DNA of 64,000 nucleotides from Liquidambar formosana (taxonomy: Eukaryota; Streptophyta; Magnoliopsida; Saxifragales; Altingiaceae). A program made the position numbers and the translations under genes. The notes under the pieces were generated by a model that was given only the letters and a program-made list of their open reading frames with translations, had not been told where the DNA came from and made no database searches. Shown one piece after another: positions 11,884 to 21,653 of the stretch; within the stretch, counting starts at the first letter, position 1, and every line of letters begins with the position of its first letter. The DNA lies in the NCBI GenBank assembly GCA_039720395.1, contig CM077820.1, positions 55,248,196 through 55,312,195 on the forward strand, given 5' to 3'.

Positions 11884-13267
11884 TTTCGAAATATATGAAC
11901 AAGTAGTAATCTTTTTTTTTTTGAGCGATATTCATGGGTGAATCTATCGTGCATGTTTTCTTTCTTTCCTTTTTTTTTTTCTTTTTTTTTTTTTTAGGGG
12001 AATTGATTTAGACTTACAACTACTCAAACTCTTATCCATCCCGTTACTACTAGTACACCACAAGGTCCGATGGTACATGTTTGTGTTCTACTAGCAATAC
12101 TTTGTATGAGTTTGATGTACAAGATTTGTTTTTACCAGCAAACAGCATGCTTTTGTAGAAATTATTGAGCTTGATGCACCAATTTCTTCCCTTCATTGCT
12201 CAAACTAGGGATGTGCAAAAATTGTCCAATCCTCCAAATCAAATTAATTAGCTCTATTTCGTGCCAACCCAAATCGTTTGACAGGTTAGATGGCACAGTT
12301 TGGATGGATTGATCAATAAAATTGACCATTTAGTTTGGTTAGTAGGTTGAACTTTGTCAAACCGCCAATAAATCAATCTGCACGCCTTTTTGTAAGGCGT
12401 TACAATATAAGTATGTATCAAGCTTTACTTATCCACCTTAAATAATTATATTTTCTTGATTTATTAATTTATTTACAACATACTAATTAGTTAAGGCCTA
12501 ATATATTAGAAATGTCTCAATTAGAAAGGGTTTCGTATGACTTGCCAAACCCACTCAAGTCAACAAACCGCTTTAAAAAATAACCAAACCATTTTTAATT
12601 GTCTTCTCCATCCTATAATTCAACTGGAATATGCAAAATCAGATCCGCTCCAACTAAAGCCCAAAGGATCTGAACCATTTCCTTGCCTCAACAAAGTCGT
12701 CAAACACAATTAGGTTTCAATAATTATTCTGATTTTGCACACTACATTTCTCAAAAAAATTTCCATTTATTTTTTGGTGGAAAATTTAGGCTATAATGAA
12801 AAGGAAAGATGCCAATTGAGATTGGTAATCTTAGGGAAGGCTGTTTTAATTTTTGTCTGCTTTTAAAGTTGGGAATACATTTGGAAGATTTAATCTAAAG
12901 ATTTGGTACAGAGAACTTTTTTTATGAAAAAGGAAAAGGAGACTACAATCAAGGTTGAAAATTGCAATCCGTTTCCCTATTTTTATTTTTATTTTGAAAT
13001 TTCTATCCAGAAAAATAATAACTCATTTATGACCCACCAACAACCCTTTTAGGATTGCCAACAAATGAAAGAATTGGTGGAGAGAATTTAGCTATTCGAT
13101 ATATTTGTATATGCTGTCTTTGGTATGAGATTTCCATCGGATCCCTGTAAATTCTTCACCAAATCCCATCAATCAAGAGATTGCATTGTATTGTCCTTTG
13201 ATAAAATAATTTGATGAAAAACCCAAGAGGTTAACCTCTTTATAAACCTGGTCAGTTTAGCACTGTC

Positions 13268-13410
13268 AATAACCGTCTCGGCCTAGTAGTAATTTGTGGC
13301 TACAATAAAATGGACAGCGTGGGTTCAATTCTACACCATGTTAATAGACTAAAGAAAAGGGGGGAGGGGTTAATGCCCATTTTGTGGGTTTACGGACTGT
13401 CTGGGTTTGG
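13268..13410 (+). repeat. SINE-like element, unit I copy
   Basis: The box A-like ggcctagtagtaat at about 13280 and the box B-like gggttcaattc at 13321 are spaced as in tRNA-derived SINEs. Related copies occur near 19752, 27378 and 29904, but these travelled with module L, so they reflect segmental duplication and not four separate insertions. Confidence 0.55.
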
Positions 13411-13528
13411 AAAACATTGGTCCAAGGTAGAAAAATAAAAATAATGCTTATCAGCACCATTTTCCTTTCCTCCATCTTCTAAGAATCTGGATGGATCATA
13501 ATTTGTTTGTACACCTATTTATGAATAA

Positions 13529-13533
<5 letters not shown>

Positions 13534-13578
<45 letters not shown>
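13534..13578. repeat. (AT)n microsatellite
   Basis: About 40 bp of uninterrupted AT dinucleotides at the L-P junction. The matching junction in unit III at about 27790 has only a short AT run, so this is a recent expansion. Confidence 0.9.
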
Positions 13579-13580
<2 letters not shown>

Positions 13581-13725
13581 TTGATAAAAGATAAGAACTA
13601 TTTCATTGTTATCCAACAAGGATAACTCTGCTCAACGAACCACCAAAGCAAGAGGCAGAGCTTGCAGCAGTAAAGTTCAGAGAGCATCTATGGCTATTGG
13701 TATCCCCATTAATTTGAAAAGGTAG

Positions 13726-14040
13726 TCATGCTCTTGAGCCCAACATTGGGATTAACCAGGCCCAATTTCCGATCCACACTGCCCACTTTTTTAAGATCTT
13801 AACCTTCAGGAGGTAGGCCACAATCACTTGAGTCAGAGCATTGCTCCACGTGACCACCATGCATGCCAACCCCTTGCCTTGGACAGACCCAACATGCCAC
13901 TTGTAGCCACTCTCTGCGGCTGCTGCAACTTGCTCCTCATGCAAGAGAGGATTATGCAACTTGGTTGGGTCCTCCACCATCTTCTGAGCTGCTGACCAAT
14001 ATTCCGGTACGCTTTCCGGCAACGAAAAATTCTCCGGCAA
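13726..14040 (-). pseudogene. Module P antisense ORF, copy 1 (unidentified gene fragment)
   Basis: A 104-codon reading frame with MPENFSLPESVPEYWSAAQK near its start and a hydrophobic stretch GLACMVVTWSNALTQVIVAY that could be a membrane helix. Two further copies (15215-15463 and 27956-28270) keep the same frame with mostly conservative changes, so it derives from a real protein. A GTTAAG that could act as a splice donor follows the codons for AYLLK. I do not recognise the family. There is no visible promoter or complete gene, so it is most likely a captured exon. Confidence 0.45.
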
Positions 14041-14045
14041 AGGTC

Positions 14046-14613
14046 CCCAAACTCCTCACTTTAAAATGCACTAATTGGTTGCTCATTTGTGTATTTAAAT
14101 CACCAAAAAGTTTATCTTTGGCAACTAAAAATCAAAAAGTCCACCTAAATGAAAGATTTTGAAAAAATTTTCTTCTGTAAAGTTGTTTAAAATGATGTTT
14201 TCTAGCGGGTACGGTGGATAATTTTAGTGAAAACCTTTTATATTTCTCTAAAAAACTAGGAAGTAGAAAATATACTATTCTTAGTAACTCTTGGCGTCAA
14301 GAGTTTACATGTGACTGTTGAAAAGTCAACCAAAATGACAGATCTAGAAAATTTTTCATTTTTGTAAAGTTCCCTGCTATTGTGACACGCTTTGCAATGG
14401 GAGCTCCATTTGTCCATACAGAAATGACACGCGGTCATCATGTACCATTTCTGGCATAGTGGCACCAAGATCCGTGCCATACCCCATCCCCGGATCAAAC
14501 AATCTCTTCATCGGCGGTGACCCCTGGCCATCCGCCAACTCCTCCTCCCCGCCATCATCACCACATGCAGCACCACTACCCTTCCGCTATCGATCACCAC
14601 CATATGCAGCGCC

Positions 14614-14654
<41 letters not shown>

Positions 14655-15160
14655 ATATTTTCAAGCTTCCACCATTAACAACACTGGTAACTTGAGGTTT
14701 TTAACCAAGGAATTCATTAAGCCTCTGAGGGATGAAAAAAAGTACTGATTTTTCAAGCTAATCCATTATTTACCATGTCAGCAGTGTCTTCAAGTATTGA
14801 GTAGTAGAAATTTGGTTGGGTTTGGTTAGCTTCTTTGATGAGTTTTGCTCTGTTTTCCTTTAACTGGTTCTCTCTCTCTCTCTCATCAACCAGACAACCA
14901 CCACAATTGACCCACACCCACTACAACCACTGTCATCACTATGGATGGAAGAAAGGTGATGATGCATGATGGTGGGGCTTGGGTGGGTACAATAATGGAG
15001 AAAATACAGGTTCGAATGGAGAAGAGGAAAAAATATATGTGATATAAGTGGTGGAATTATAGGGCTTTGCAGGGGTTGCAGTAACAGGAGTAATATTGAG
15101 GTGGTGGACTGGTGGTTGCTATTATTTACTGAGTCTCTGATTTCCTCGATGCAATTCTAA
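14046..15160. repeat. Module CT, unit I copy
   Basis: Contains (CT)n runs at about 14613-14655 and 14873-14883. A GC-richer stretch near 14470-14560 has an antisense frame in the other copies reading MVDGQGSPPMKRLFDPGMGY. With the GA-rich run upstream on that strand, this looks like the 5' end of some gene. It is repeated at 17525-18600 and 28280-29350. No intact gene is present. Confidence 0.6.
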
Positions 15161-15214
15161 TTTCCTCGATGCAATTAACCAGGCCCAATTTCCGATCCAC
15201 GCCGCCCACCATTT

Positions 15215-15463
15215 TTAGATCTTAACCTTCAGGAGGTTGGCCACAATCACTTCAGTCAGAACATTGCTCCACGTGACCACCATGCATGCCAACCCCTTGC
15301 CTTGGACAGACCCAACATGCCACTTGTAGCCACTCTCTGCAGCTGCTGCAACTTGCTCCTCGTGCAAGAGAGGATTATGCAACTTGGTTGGGTCCTCCAC
15401 CATCTTCTGAGCTGCTGACCAATATTCCGGTACCCTTTCCGGCAATGAAAAATGCTCCGGCAA
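15215..15463 (-). pseudogene. Module P antisense ORF, copy 2 (truncated)
   Basis: Second copy of the unidentified antisense frame (MPEHFSLPERVPEYWSAAQK). It extends through NVLTEVIVANLLKVKI and then loses the frame of the longer copies. It is embedded in a partial P module lying just upstream of PMEI-A1, where copies A2 and A3 have their promoter. Confidence 0.45.
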
Positions 15464-15802
15464 AGGTCCCCGAACTCCTCACTTCAAAATGCACTAATTG
15501 GTTGCTAATTTGTGTATTTAAATCACCAAAAAGTTTATCTTTGGCAAGTAAAAACCAAAAAGACCATCTAAATGAAAGATTTTGAAAAAATTTTCTTCTA
15601 CAAAGTTGTTCAAAATGATGTTTTCTAGTGGGTAAGGTGGATAATTTTAGTGAAAATCTTTTATATTTCTCTTAAAATCTTGGGAAGTTGAAAATGTACT
15701 ATTCTTAAAAACTCTTGGCGGCAAGAGTTTATAGGTGGCTGTTGAAAAGTCAACCAAAATGATATATCAAGAAAATTTTTCTAGATCAACTAAAGAACAA
15801 AT

Positions 15803-16336
15803 ATGGCCTGTTTTACTCTTGTACCATTTGCTGTTATACCATTAGTGACTTCCCTCTTCACCTCTCCCTCCTCTGGTGTCACACAAGAGATCCTTGCCAC
15901 AATTTGTTCCCAAACTCAAAATCAAGAAATATGTGAAAATATTTTACTGAGCGATCCACGTACTAGCTCAGCTGATCTCCCTCAACTCTCACTTGTGTCT
16001 ATCTAGATAACGATGAAACAAGCTAATGACAACTGTAATAATTTTTCAGAGTTTCGCGACAATGCCACTGATCCTACATTGAAAAATTCTTCCAACAATT
16101 GCGTTGGATTTTATCAGGAGATGCTGGACGATATCAAAATGGCTTATCAGTTGTCACAGCAAGGACAGTACAAGAATATTGCTCAATTAGCCCAAGTACA
16201 AACACTTGCTTATGATTGTGAAAATGGGATGCCTTCAAACTCGCCAACTGCTGCTATTAGCGAAACAATGATCTTGGCTGGTGAAACTTCTACGAGTGTC
16301 AACTTATATATTAGAAATACTGGGCAGTGGATTTAG
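15803..16336 (+). pseudogene. PMEI-A copy 1, nonsense mutation at codon 68
   Basis: Secreted PMEI-domain protein (pectin methylesterase or invertase inhibitor superfamily), closely similar to the intact copies at 20188 and 30348. The frame would give 177 residues, but a TAG at 16004-16006 replaces the GAG (Glu) found in both intact copies. The rest of the frame stays open to 16336. The flank upstream of the ATG is a piece of modules P and CT in place of the TATA-bearing promoter of the other copies, with homology resuming only about 20 bp before the ATG. Both the stop and the lost promoter suggest an inactive gene. Confidence 0.85.
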
Positions 16337-17012
16337 TAATTGTTAAACTTGTTTAGAAGCCAATATGCTGCTTTCAATAGAATATGTGATGACATGTTTT
16401 TAGGGAATTGAAGTAATAAATTTCTAGTATATGAATGGGGAATTTGGACATTGACTCGCATTTGGCCTATCCAAATAGATATATTCAGCGTTGTCCATTC
16501 CACATGACTCTGTCAGTTGTGATTAACAAAGAATGTTAAAACCTCACTCTGCTTTCTGCACTATGTAATATGTAATGAACTGAATGGCAACAACACTTTC
16601 CTCAACTGCTCAAGGGGTCGAATTGATCATAATTTTCGCTCATTAGTGAGCGAACTTGAATCAAATGGTGTTTTACATATGCAATAATCAAATTCTGTAC
16701 TTCTGATTTTGAGAGCAATGTTGAGATGCTCTCTGAAATAAACCAAGTAGAACAAGCAATCTAGTGAACACATACCCATTAACTTTGTTCCTTGAGTGAT
16801 AGGTTCTCTCCATAAATGAATGAATTAGCCCACTTAAGAAATGTACTAATGTATGGAGACTATGCCAATAGGCACCTTTATTGTTTTACAATATATTCCC
16901 CGAAAATTTCAGTCCGCCAGAGACTATTTACACAATTTATATTAATATCATAAATGCTACAACTCGTCAGCAAGGATATGTCCTTCACTTCCAACCCAAG
17001 AAAGAAAGAAAA

Positions 17013-17156
17013 ATGGCTTCTGGTCCTTGTTATTACCTATTTCTTCCTTTACTGGTTGTCTTCCTATTCATCTGTCCTGCCTTAAGCGATGAAGAAACTC
17101 AAGCACTGATTGATGAGATTTGTCACCAAAGGTTTCCAAAGGGCACCAGAAAGTAA
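17013..17156 (+). pseudogene. PMEI-B copy 1, truncated after about 39 codons
   Basis: Starts with a signal peptide (MASGPCYYLFLPLLVVFLF) and the first PMEI cysteine (EICHQ), identical to copy 2. Homology stops at about 17130, where unrelated sequence adds RFPKGTRK and a stop. The remaining part of the PMEI domain is absent. This is a breakpoint remnant at the end of array unit I. Confidence 0.85.
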
Positions 17157-17524
17157 AAATAGGCTATAATGATAAGTTGACATTTAGGTATACTCTTGTA
17201 ACCTCAAGTGAAGGGTTCAAGGTCGGGTAGGAGAGGAGTGAGTCTTCCATGTAACAGTGACACGGTTAGGTGGTGTCACAAATCAATAGGGGCAAGGCAA
17301 AGTGGGATTGTGGGGGCAAAAAATACATTGACAATCCAACTTTACTTGGATCTCATTGGTTTGTGATACCACCTGGCCATATCACAGTTACATGGAAGTT
17401 TTTCTCGTAGGAGAGAGATGATAATAGAGTCTAGAGAATTAAAACTACTGGCCCTCCTTGTAGCCTGTTGGTGTTGGTTTGGAAGTTTCAACAGCAGCCC
17501 CTCTGATTCCGATTTAGTAGCATA
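17131..17524. other. Junction sequence between array units I and II
   Basis: About 390 bp not seen elsewhere in the window. It contains a box B-like gaagggttcaaggtcggg near 17210-17228 that could belong to a SINE. No gene is seen. At about 17525 it joins unit II inside the 3' part of module P. Confidence 0.5.
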
Positions 17525-18696
17525 ACTCCTCACTTTAATATGCACTAATTGGTTGCTCATTTGTGTATTTAAATCACCAAAAAGTTTATCTTTAGCAACT
17601 AAAAACCAAAAGGTCCACCTAAATGAAAGATTTTGAAAAAATTTCTTTTTGCAAAGTTATTCAAAATGATGTTTTCTAGCAGATAGGGTGGATAGTTTTA
17701 GTGAAAACGTTTTATATTTCTCTTAAAACCTTGGGAAGTTGAAAATGTATTTTTCTTAGTAACTCTTGACGGCAAGAATTTACTGGTGGTTGTTGAAAAA
17801 TCAACCAAAATGACAGATCTAGAAAATTTTTCTTTTTTGTAAAGTTTGCCTGCCATTGTGACATACTTTGCAATGGGAGCTATACAGAAATGACACGCGG
17901 TCATCATGCACCGTTTCTGGAAGAGTGGCACCAAGATCAGTGCCATACCCCATCCCCGGATCGAACAATCTCTTCATCGGCGGCAACCCCTGGCCATCCA
18001 CCAACTCCTCCTCCCCGCCATCATCACCACATGCAGCACCACTTCCCTCCCGCCATCAATCACCACCACATGTAGTACCACTTCTCTCTCTCTTTCTCTC
18101 TCATATTTTCAAGCTTCCACCATTAACAACACTGGTAACTAAAGGTTTTTAACCAGGGAGTTCATTAAGCCTTTGAGGGGTGAAAAAAAGTCCTGATTTT
18201 TCAAGCTAAACCACTATCTACCATGTCAGCAGCGTCTTAAAGTATTGAGTAGTAGAAATTTGGTTGGGTTTAGTTAGCTTCTTTGATGAGTTTTGCTCTG
18301 TTTTCCTTTAACTGGTTCTCTCTCTCTCTCTCTCATCAACCAGACAACCACCACAATTGACCCACACCCACTACAACCACTGTCATCACTATAGATGGAA
18401 GAGAGGTGATGATGCATGATGGTGGGGCTTGGGTGGTACAATAATGGAGAAAATAGAGGTTCGAATGGAGAAGAGGAAAAAATATATGTGATATAAGTGG
18501 TGGAATTATAGGGCTTTGCATGGGTTGCCTTAACAGGAGTAATATTGAGGTGGTGGACTGGTGGTTGCTATTATTTACTGAGTCTCTGATTTCCTCGATG
18601 CAATCTTAAATTATGGCAGCAACCTCTTTAGTCTTTAGGTTTCAATGCACGACTTTGCGATAGATTAATGATCATGGTGGAAGTGGGTGAGCTGTT

Positions 18697-18960
18697 TCAA
18701 GGGTCAATCATGGCCGGAGAGGGCAGGGATGGCAGGATTTGTTGGATCGATAATGCTTGCATGGCCACGAGTTGAAGAAATCTTACTTCGGCTAGCATAT
18801 ATGAAAGGCAAGCCATGAGTATCATAATAGCAACCTCACGATCAGTAGAGTGCCTGGAGTTCGTTAGAAAATCATGCATTAGAGTTCCCCCTGGAAAATA
18901 AGACGTAACTTGCCTCGTCTTCAACCTTGAAACATTATTTCTTATTTCTTCCACTGTGAA
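18697..18960 (-). pseudogene. Captured exon of a vacuolar Na+/H+ antiporter (NHX), copy in unit II
   Basis: On the minus strand the frame reads RHSTDREVAIMILMA, then CLSYMLAE (about 18785-18852). This is the strongly conserved transmembrane segment of plant NHX1/2-type antiporters. GTAAGA follows the LAE codons immediately, so an exon-intron border was kept and the fragment was copied at the DNA level. The rest of the approximately 540-aa antiporter is absent. It is part of module X, repeated in unit III. Confidence 0.7.
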
Positions 18961-19751
18961 CTACTAATAGATTACATTAACTGACAAAAATTCTCTTGCA
19001 ACTGCGCACCCTATTGGCTCAAACCATTTTTGTCTTCTCCATCCTATAATTCAACTGGAATATGCAAAATTAGATCCGCTCCAACTAAAGCCCAAAGGAT
19101 CTGAACCATTTCCTTGCCCCCAACAAAGTCGTCAAACAAAATTAGGTTTCAATAATTATTCTGATTTTGCACAGTACATTTCTCAAAAAATTTCCATTTA
19201 TTTTTTGGTGGAAAATTTATTTATTTGTTTGATAGGGGAAAATTTAGAATATAAGGAAAGATGACAATTGAGATTGAAAATCTTAAGGAGGGCTGTTTTT
19301 TGTCTACTTTAAAAATTGGGAATACATTTGGAAGATTTAATCTGAAGATTTGGTACAGCGAATTTTTATTTTTATTTTTATTTTTTTATTTTTTTATGAA
19401 AAAGGAAAAGGAGACTACAATCAAGATTGAAAATTGCAATCCGGGCAATCTTTTCCCTATTTTTATTTTTATTTTGAAATTTCTATCTAGAAAAATAATA
19501 ATTCATTTATGACCCACCAACAACCCTTTTGGGATTGCCAACAAATGAAAGAATTGGTGGAGAGAATTTAGCTATTCGACATATTTGTATGTGCTGTCTT
19601 TGGTATGAGATTTCCATCGGATCCCTGTAAATTCTTCACCAAATCCCATCAATCAAGAGATTGCATTGTATTGTCCTTTTTATCAAATAATTTGATGAAA
19701 AACCCAGGAGGTTAACCTCTTTATAAACCCGGACAGTTTAGCACTGCCAAT

Positions 19752-19880
19752 AGTCGTCTCGGCCTAGTGGTAGTTTGTGGCTACAATAGAGTGGACAGCG
19801 TGGGGTGGGTTCAATTCCACACGAAAAATGTGGGGGAGGGGTTAATGCCCCCTTTGTGGGTTTATGGACTGGCTGGGTTT
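19752..19880 (+). repeat. SINE-like element, unit II copy
   Basis: Box A-like ggcctagtggtagtt at 19761 and box B-like gggttcaattcc at about 19807. Its second half (ggggttaatgcccc...) is shared with the module L copies. Confidence 0.55.
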
Positions 19881-20187
19881 GGAAAACATTGGTCCAAGAA
19901 AATTAAAAACAGTGAAAGAAAACCATATAAGCATATAGTCATCAATGCACAGGGGCACATAAATCCTAAAGAATTGAGGCCTTGGATTTCCGATCTCAAA
20001 GCAATTAAAAGGCAATCTTTTTAAACCCCAAATCTGATTTATGTGAAATTTCATACCATTTATATATATATATATATATAAACTTATACTGGCTTGAGAA
20101 AACCATTCTGCAAAGACCCAATATTCAGTACAGAAATATTAAAATTTCCCTTCACCACCTTGAAGAAAAATCAACTGAAGAACAAAT

Positions 20188-20721
20188 ATGGCCTGTTTTA
20201 CTCTTGTACCATTTGCTGTTATACCATTAGTGGCTTCCCTCTTCATCTCTCCCTCTTCTGGTGTCACACAAGAGATCCTTGCCACAATTTGCTCCCAAAC
20301 TCAAAACCAAGAAATTTGTGAAAATATTTTACTGAGCGATCCACGTACTAGCTCAGCTGATCTCCCTCAACTCTCACTTGTATCTATCGAGATAACGATG
20401 AAACAAGCTAATGACAACTACAATACTCTTTCAGAGTTTTGCGACAATGCCACTGATCCTACATTGAAAAATTCTTCTAACAATTGTGTCGGATTTTATC
20501 AGGAGATGCTAGACAATATCAAAGTGGCTTATCAGTTGTCACGGCAAGGACAGTACAAGAATATTACTCAATTAGCCCAAGTACAAACACTTGCTTATGA
20601 TTGTGAAAATGGGATGCCTTCAAACTCGCCAACTGCTGCTATTAGCGAAACAATGATCTTGACTGGTGAAACTTCTACGAGTGTCAACTTATATATTAGA
20701 AATACTGGGCAACGGATTTAG
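20188..20721 (+). CDS. PMEI-domain secreted inhibitor, PMEI-A copy 2
   Basis: Single-exon gene of 177 codons. It begins with a hydrophobic signal peptide (MACFTLVPFAVIPLVASLF), then the four-cysteine PMEI pattern: C-x8-C in ICSQTQNQEIC and C-x38-C between NNCVGFYQ and AYDCENG. Such four-helix proteins inhibit pectin methylesterases in the wall or invertases in wall or vacuole; the target cannot be read from sequence. TATA-like repeats (TATATATATAAA) lie at about 20060-20080. This copy has an extra Cys (SEFCDN) where copies 1 and 3 have Arg (CGC to TGC), leaving an odd cysteine. The 3' flank is interrupted by an LTR element about 320 bp downstream. Confidence 0.85.
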   Translation: MACFTLVPFAVIPLVASLFISPSSGVTQEILATICSQTQNQEICENILLSDPRTSSADLPQLSLVSIEITMKQANDNYNTLSEFCDNATDPTLKNSSNNCVGFYQEMLDNIKVAYQLSRQGQYKNITQLAQVQTLAYDCENGMPSNSPTAAISETMILTGETSTSVNLYIRNTGQRI

Positions 20722-21045
20722 TATTTGTTAAACTTATTTAGAAGCCAATAAGCTGCTTTCAATAGAATATGTGAAAACATGTTTTTAGGGAATTGAAGTA
20801 ATAAATTTCTAGTATATGAATGGGGAATTTGGACATTGACTCGCATTTGGCGCAAATAGATATATTCAGCGTTGTCCATTCCACATGACTCTGTCAGTTG
20901 TGATTAACAAAGAATGTTAAAACCTCACTCCGCTTTCTGCACTATGTAATATGTAATGAACTGAATGGCACAACACTTTCCTCAACTGCTCAAGGGGTTG
21001 AATTGATCATAATTTTCGCTCATTAGTGAGCGAACTTGAATCAAA

Positions 21046-21653
21046 TGCTGGATTATTTTAACAAAAATATTATTTTTAATGAACCGTTTCTTTTAGCTGC
21101 CTATGCATGTGACCATACAGATGACCAATTTCTAACGGTTGGGTGTTATTATGTGTGCATAATTATTGGTATTAATATAAACCGTTACATATGGCATAAA
21201 ATGAGTTTTAAAGGCTCTTAGTTAGCCGTTGTGGCTTTGTGTATAATATAGCTGTTTGTACATCTTCGGTTGAAAAAACTGTATGAGATCATTGCAAGCA
21301 TTGTTGGTTGAGGTTTTATTATCTTTGTATATTATATATGTAATATACATATATACACAATTTTCATATTATATTATACGGGTGAAGAAAAGGGTGTATT
21401 GGTGTGGAGCTTTTGCTCTTCGAATGGTGCAGATTCGTTGAGTCTACAGTGTAAGTGGCTGGGCTGTTGTATCCTGGGGACGACGTGCTAGTGAACCTGC
21501 TGCATCGGACTAGCTTCCGCAAAGACACGAATCATCTTAAAGAGAGCGAGATACCCGTGCCTCAACCTACTACTTCGCTTCTATCGGTAACATTGTTTCA
21601 TTATTATTTTTTATTGTGATTTTTATTTATAATTTTATTGAGAATCCCCAACA
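21046..21653 (+). repeat. 5' LTR
   Basis: Begins tgctggattatttt and ends gagaatccccaaca. It carries several AACGGTT/AACCGTT words and a perfect repeat-rich AT stretch at about 21325-21360. Confidence 0.93.

Larger units (their letters stand above)
12207..17130. repeat. Array unit I: modules L-P-CT-P'-PMEI-A1-PMEI-B1 (truncated)
   Basis: First of three rearranged copies of a composite repeat. Module L (12207-13500) matches 26289-27660 and part of 19020-20000. Module P (13580-14045) and module CT (14046-15160) match 27800-29350. A second partial P and CT start (15175-15785) abuts PMEI-A1 directly. Homology to the other units stops at about 17130, inside PMEI-B1. The X module found in the other two units is missing. 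Confidence 0.8.

Noticed and set aside
17868..18152. Pro/Ser/His-rich forward ORFs in the CT modules
   Set aside because: Low complexity, driven by CT and CCA-rich sequence, with frames differing among units.
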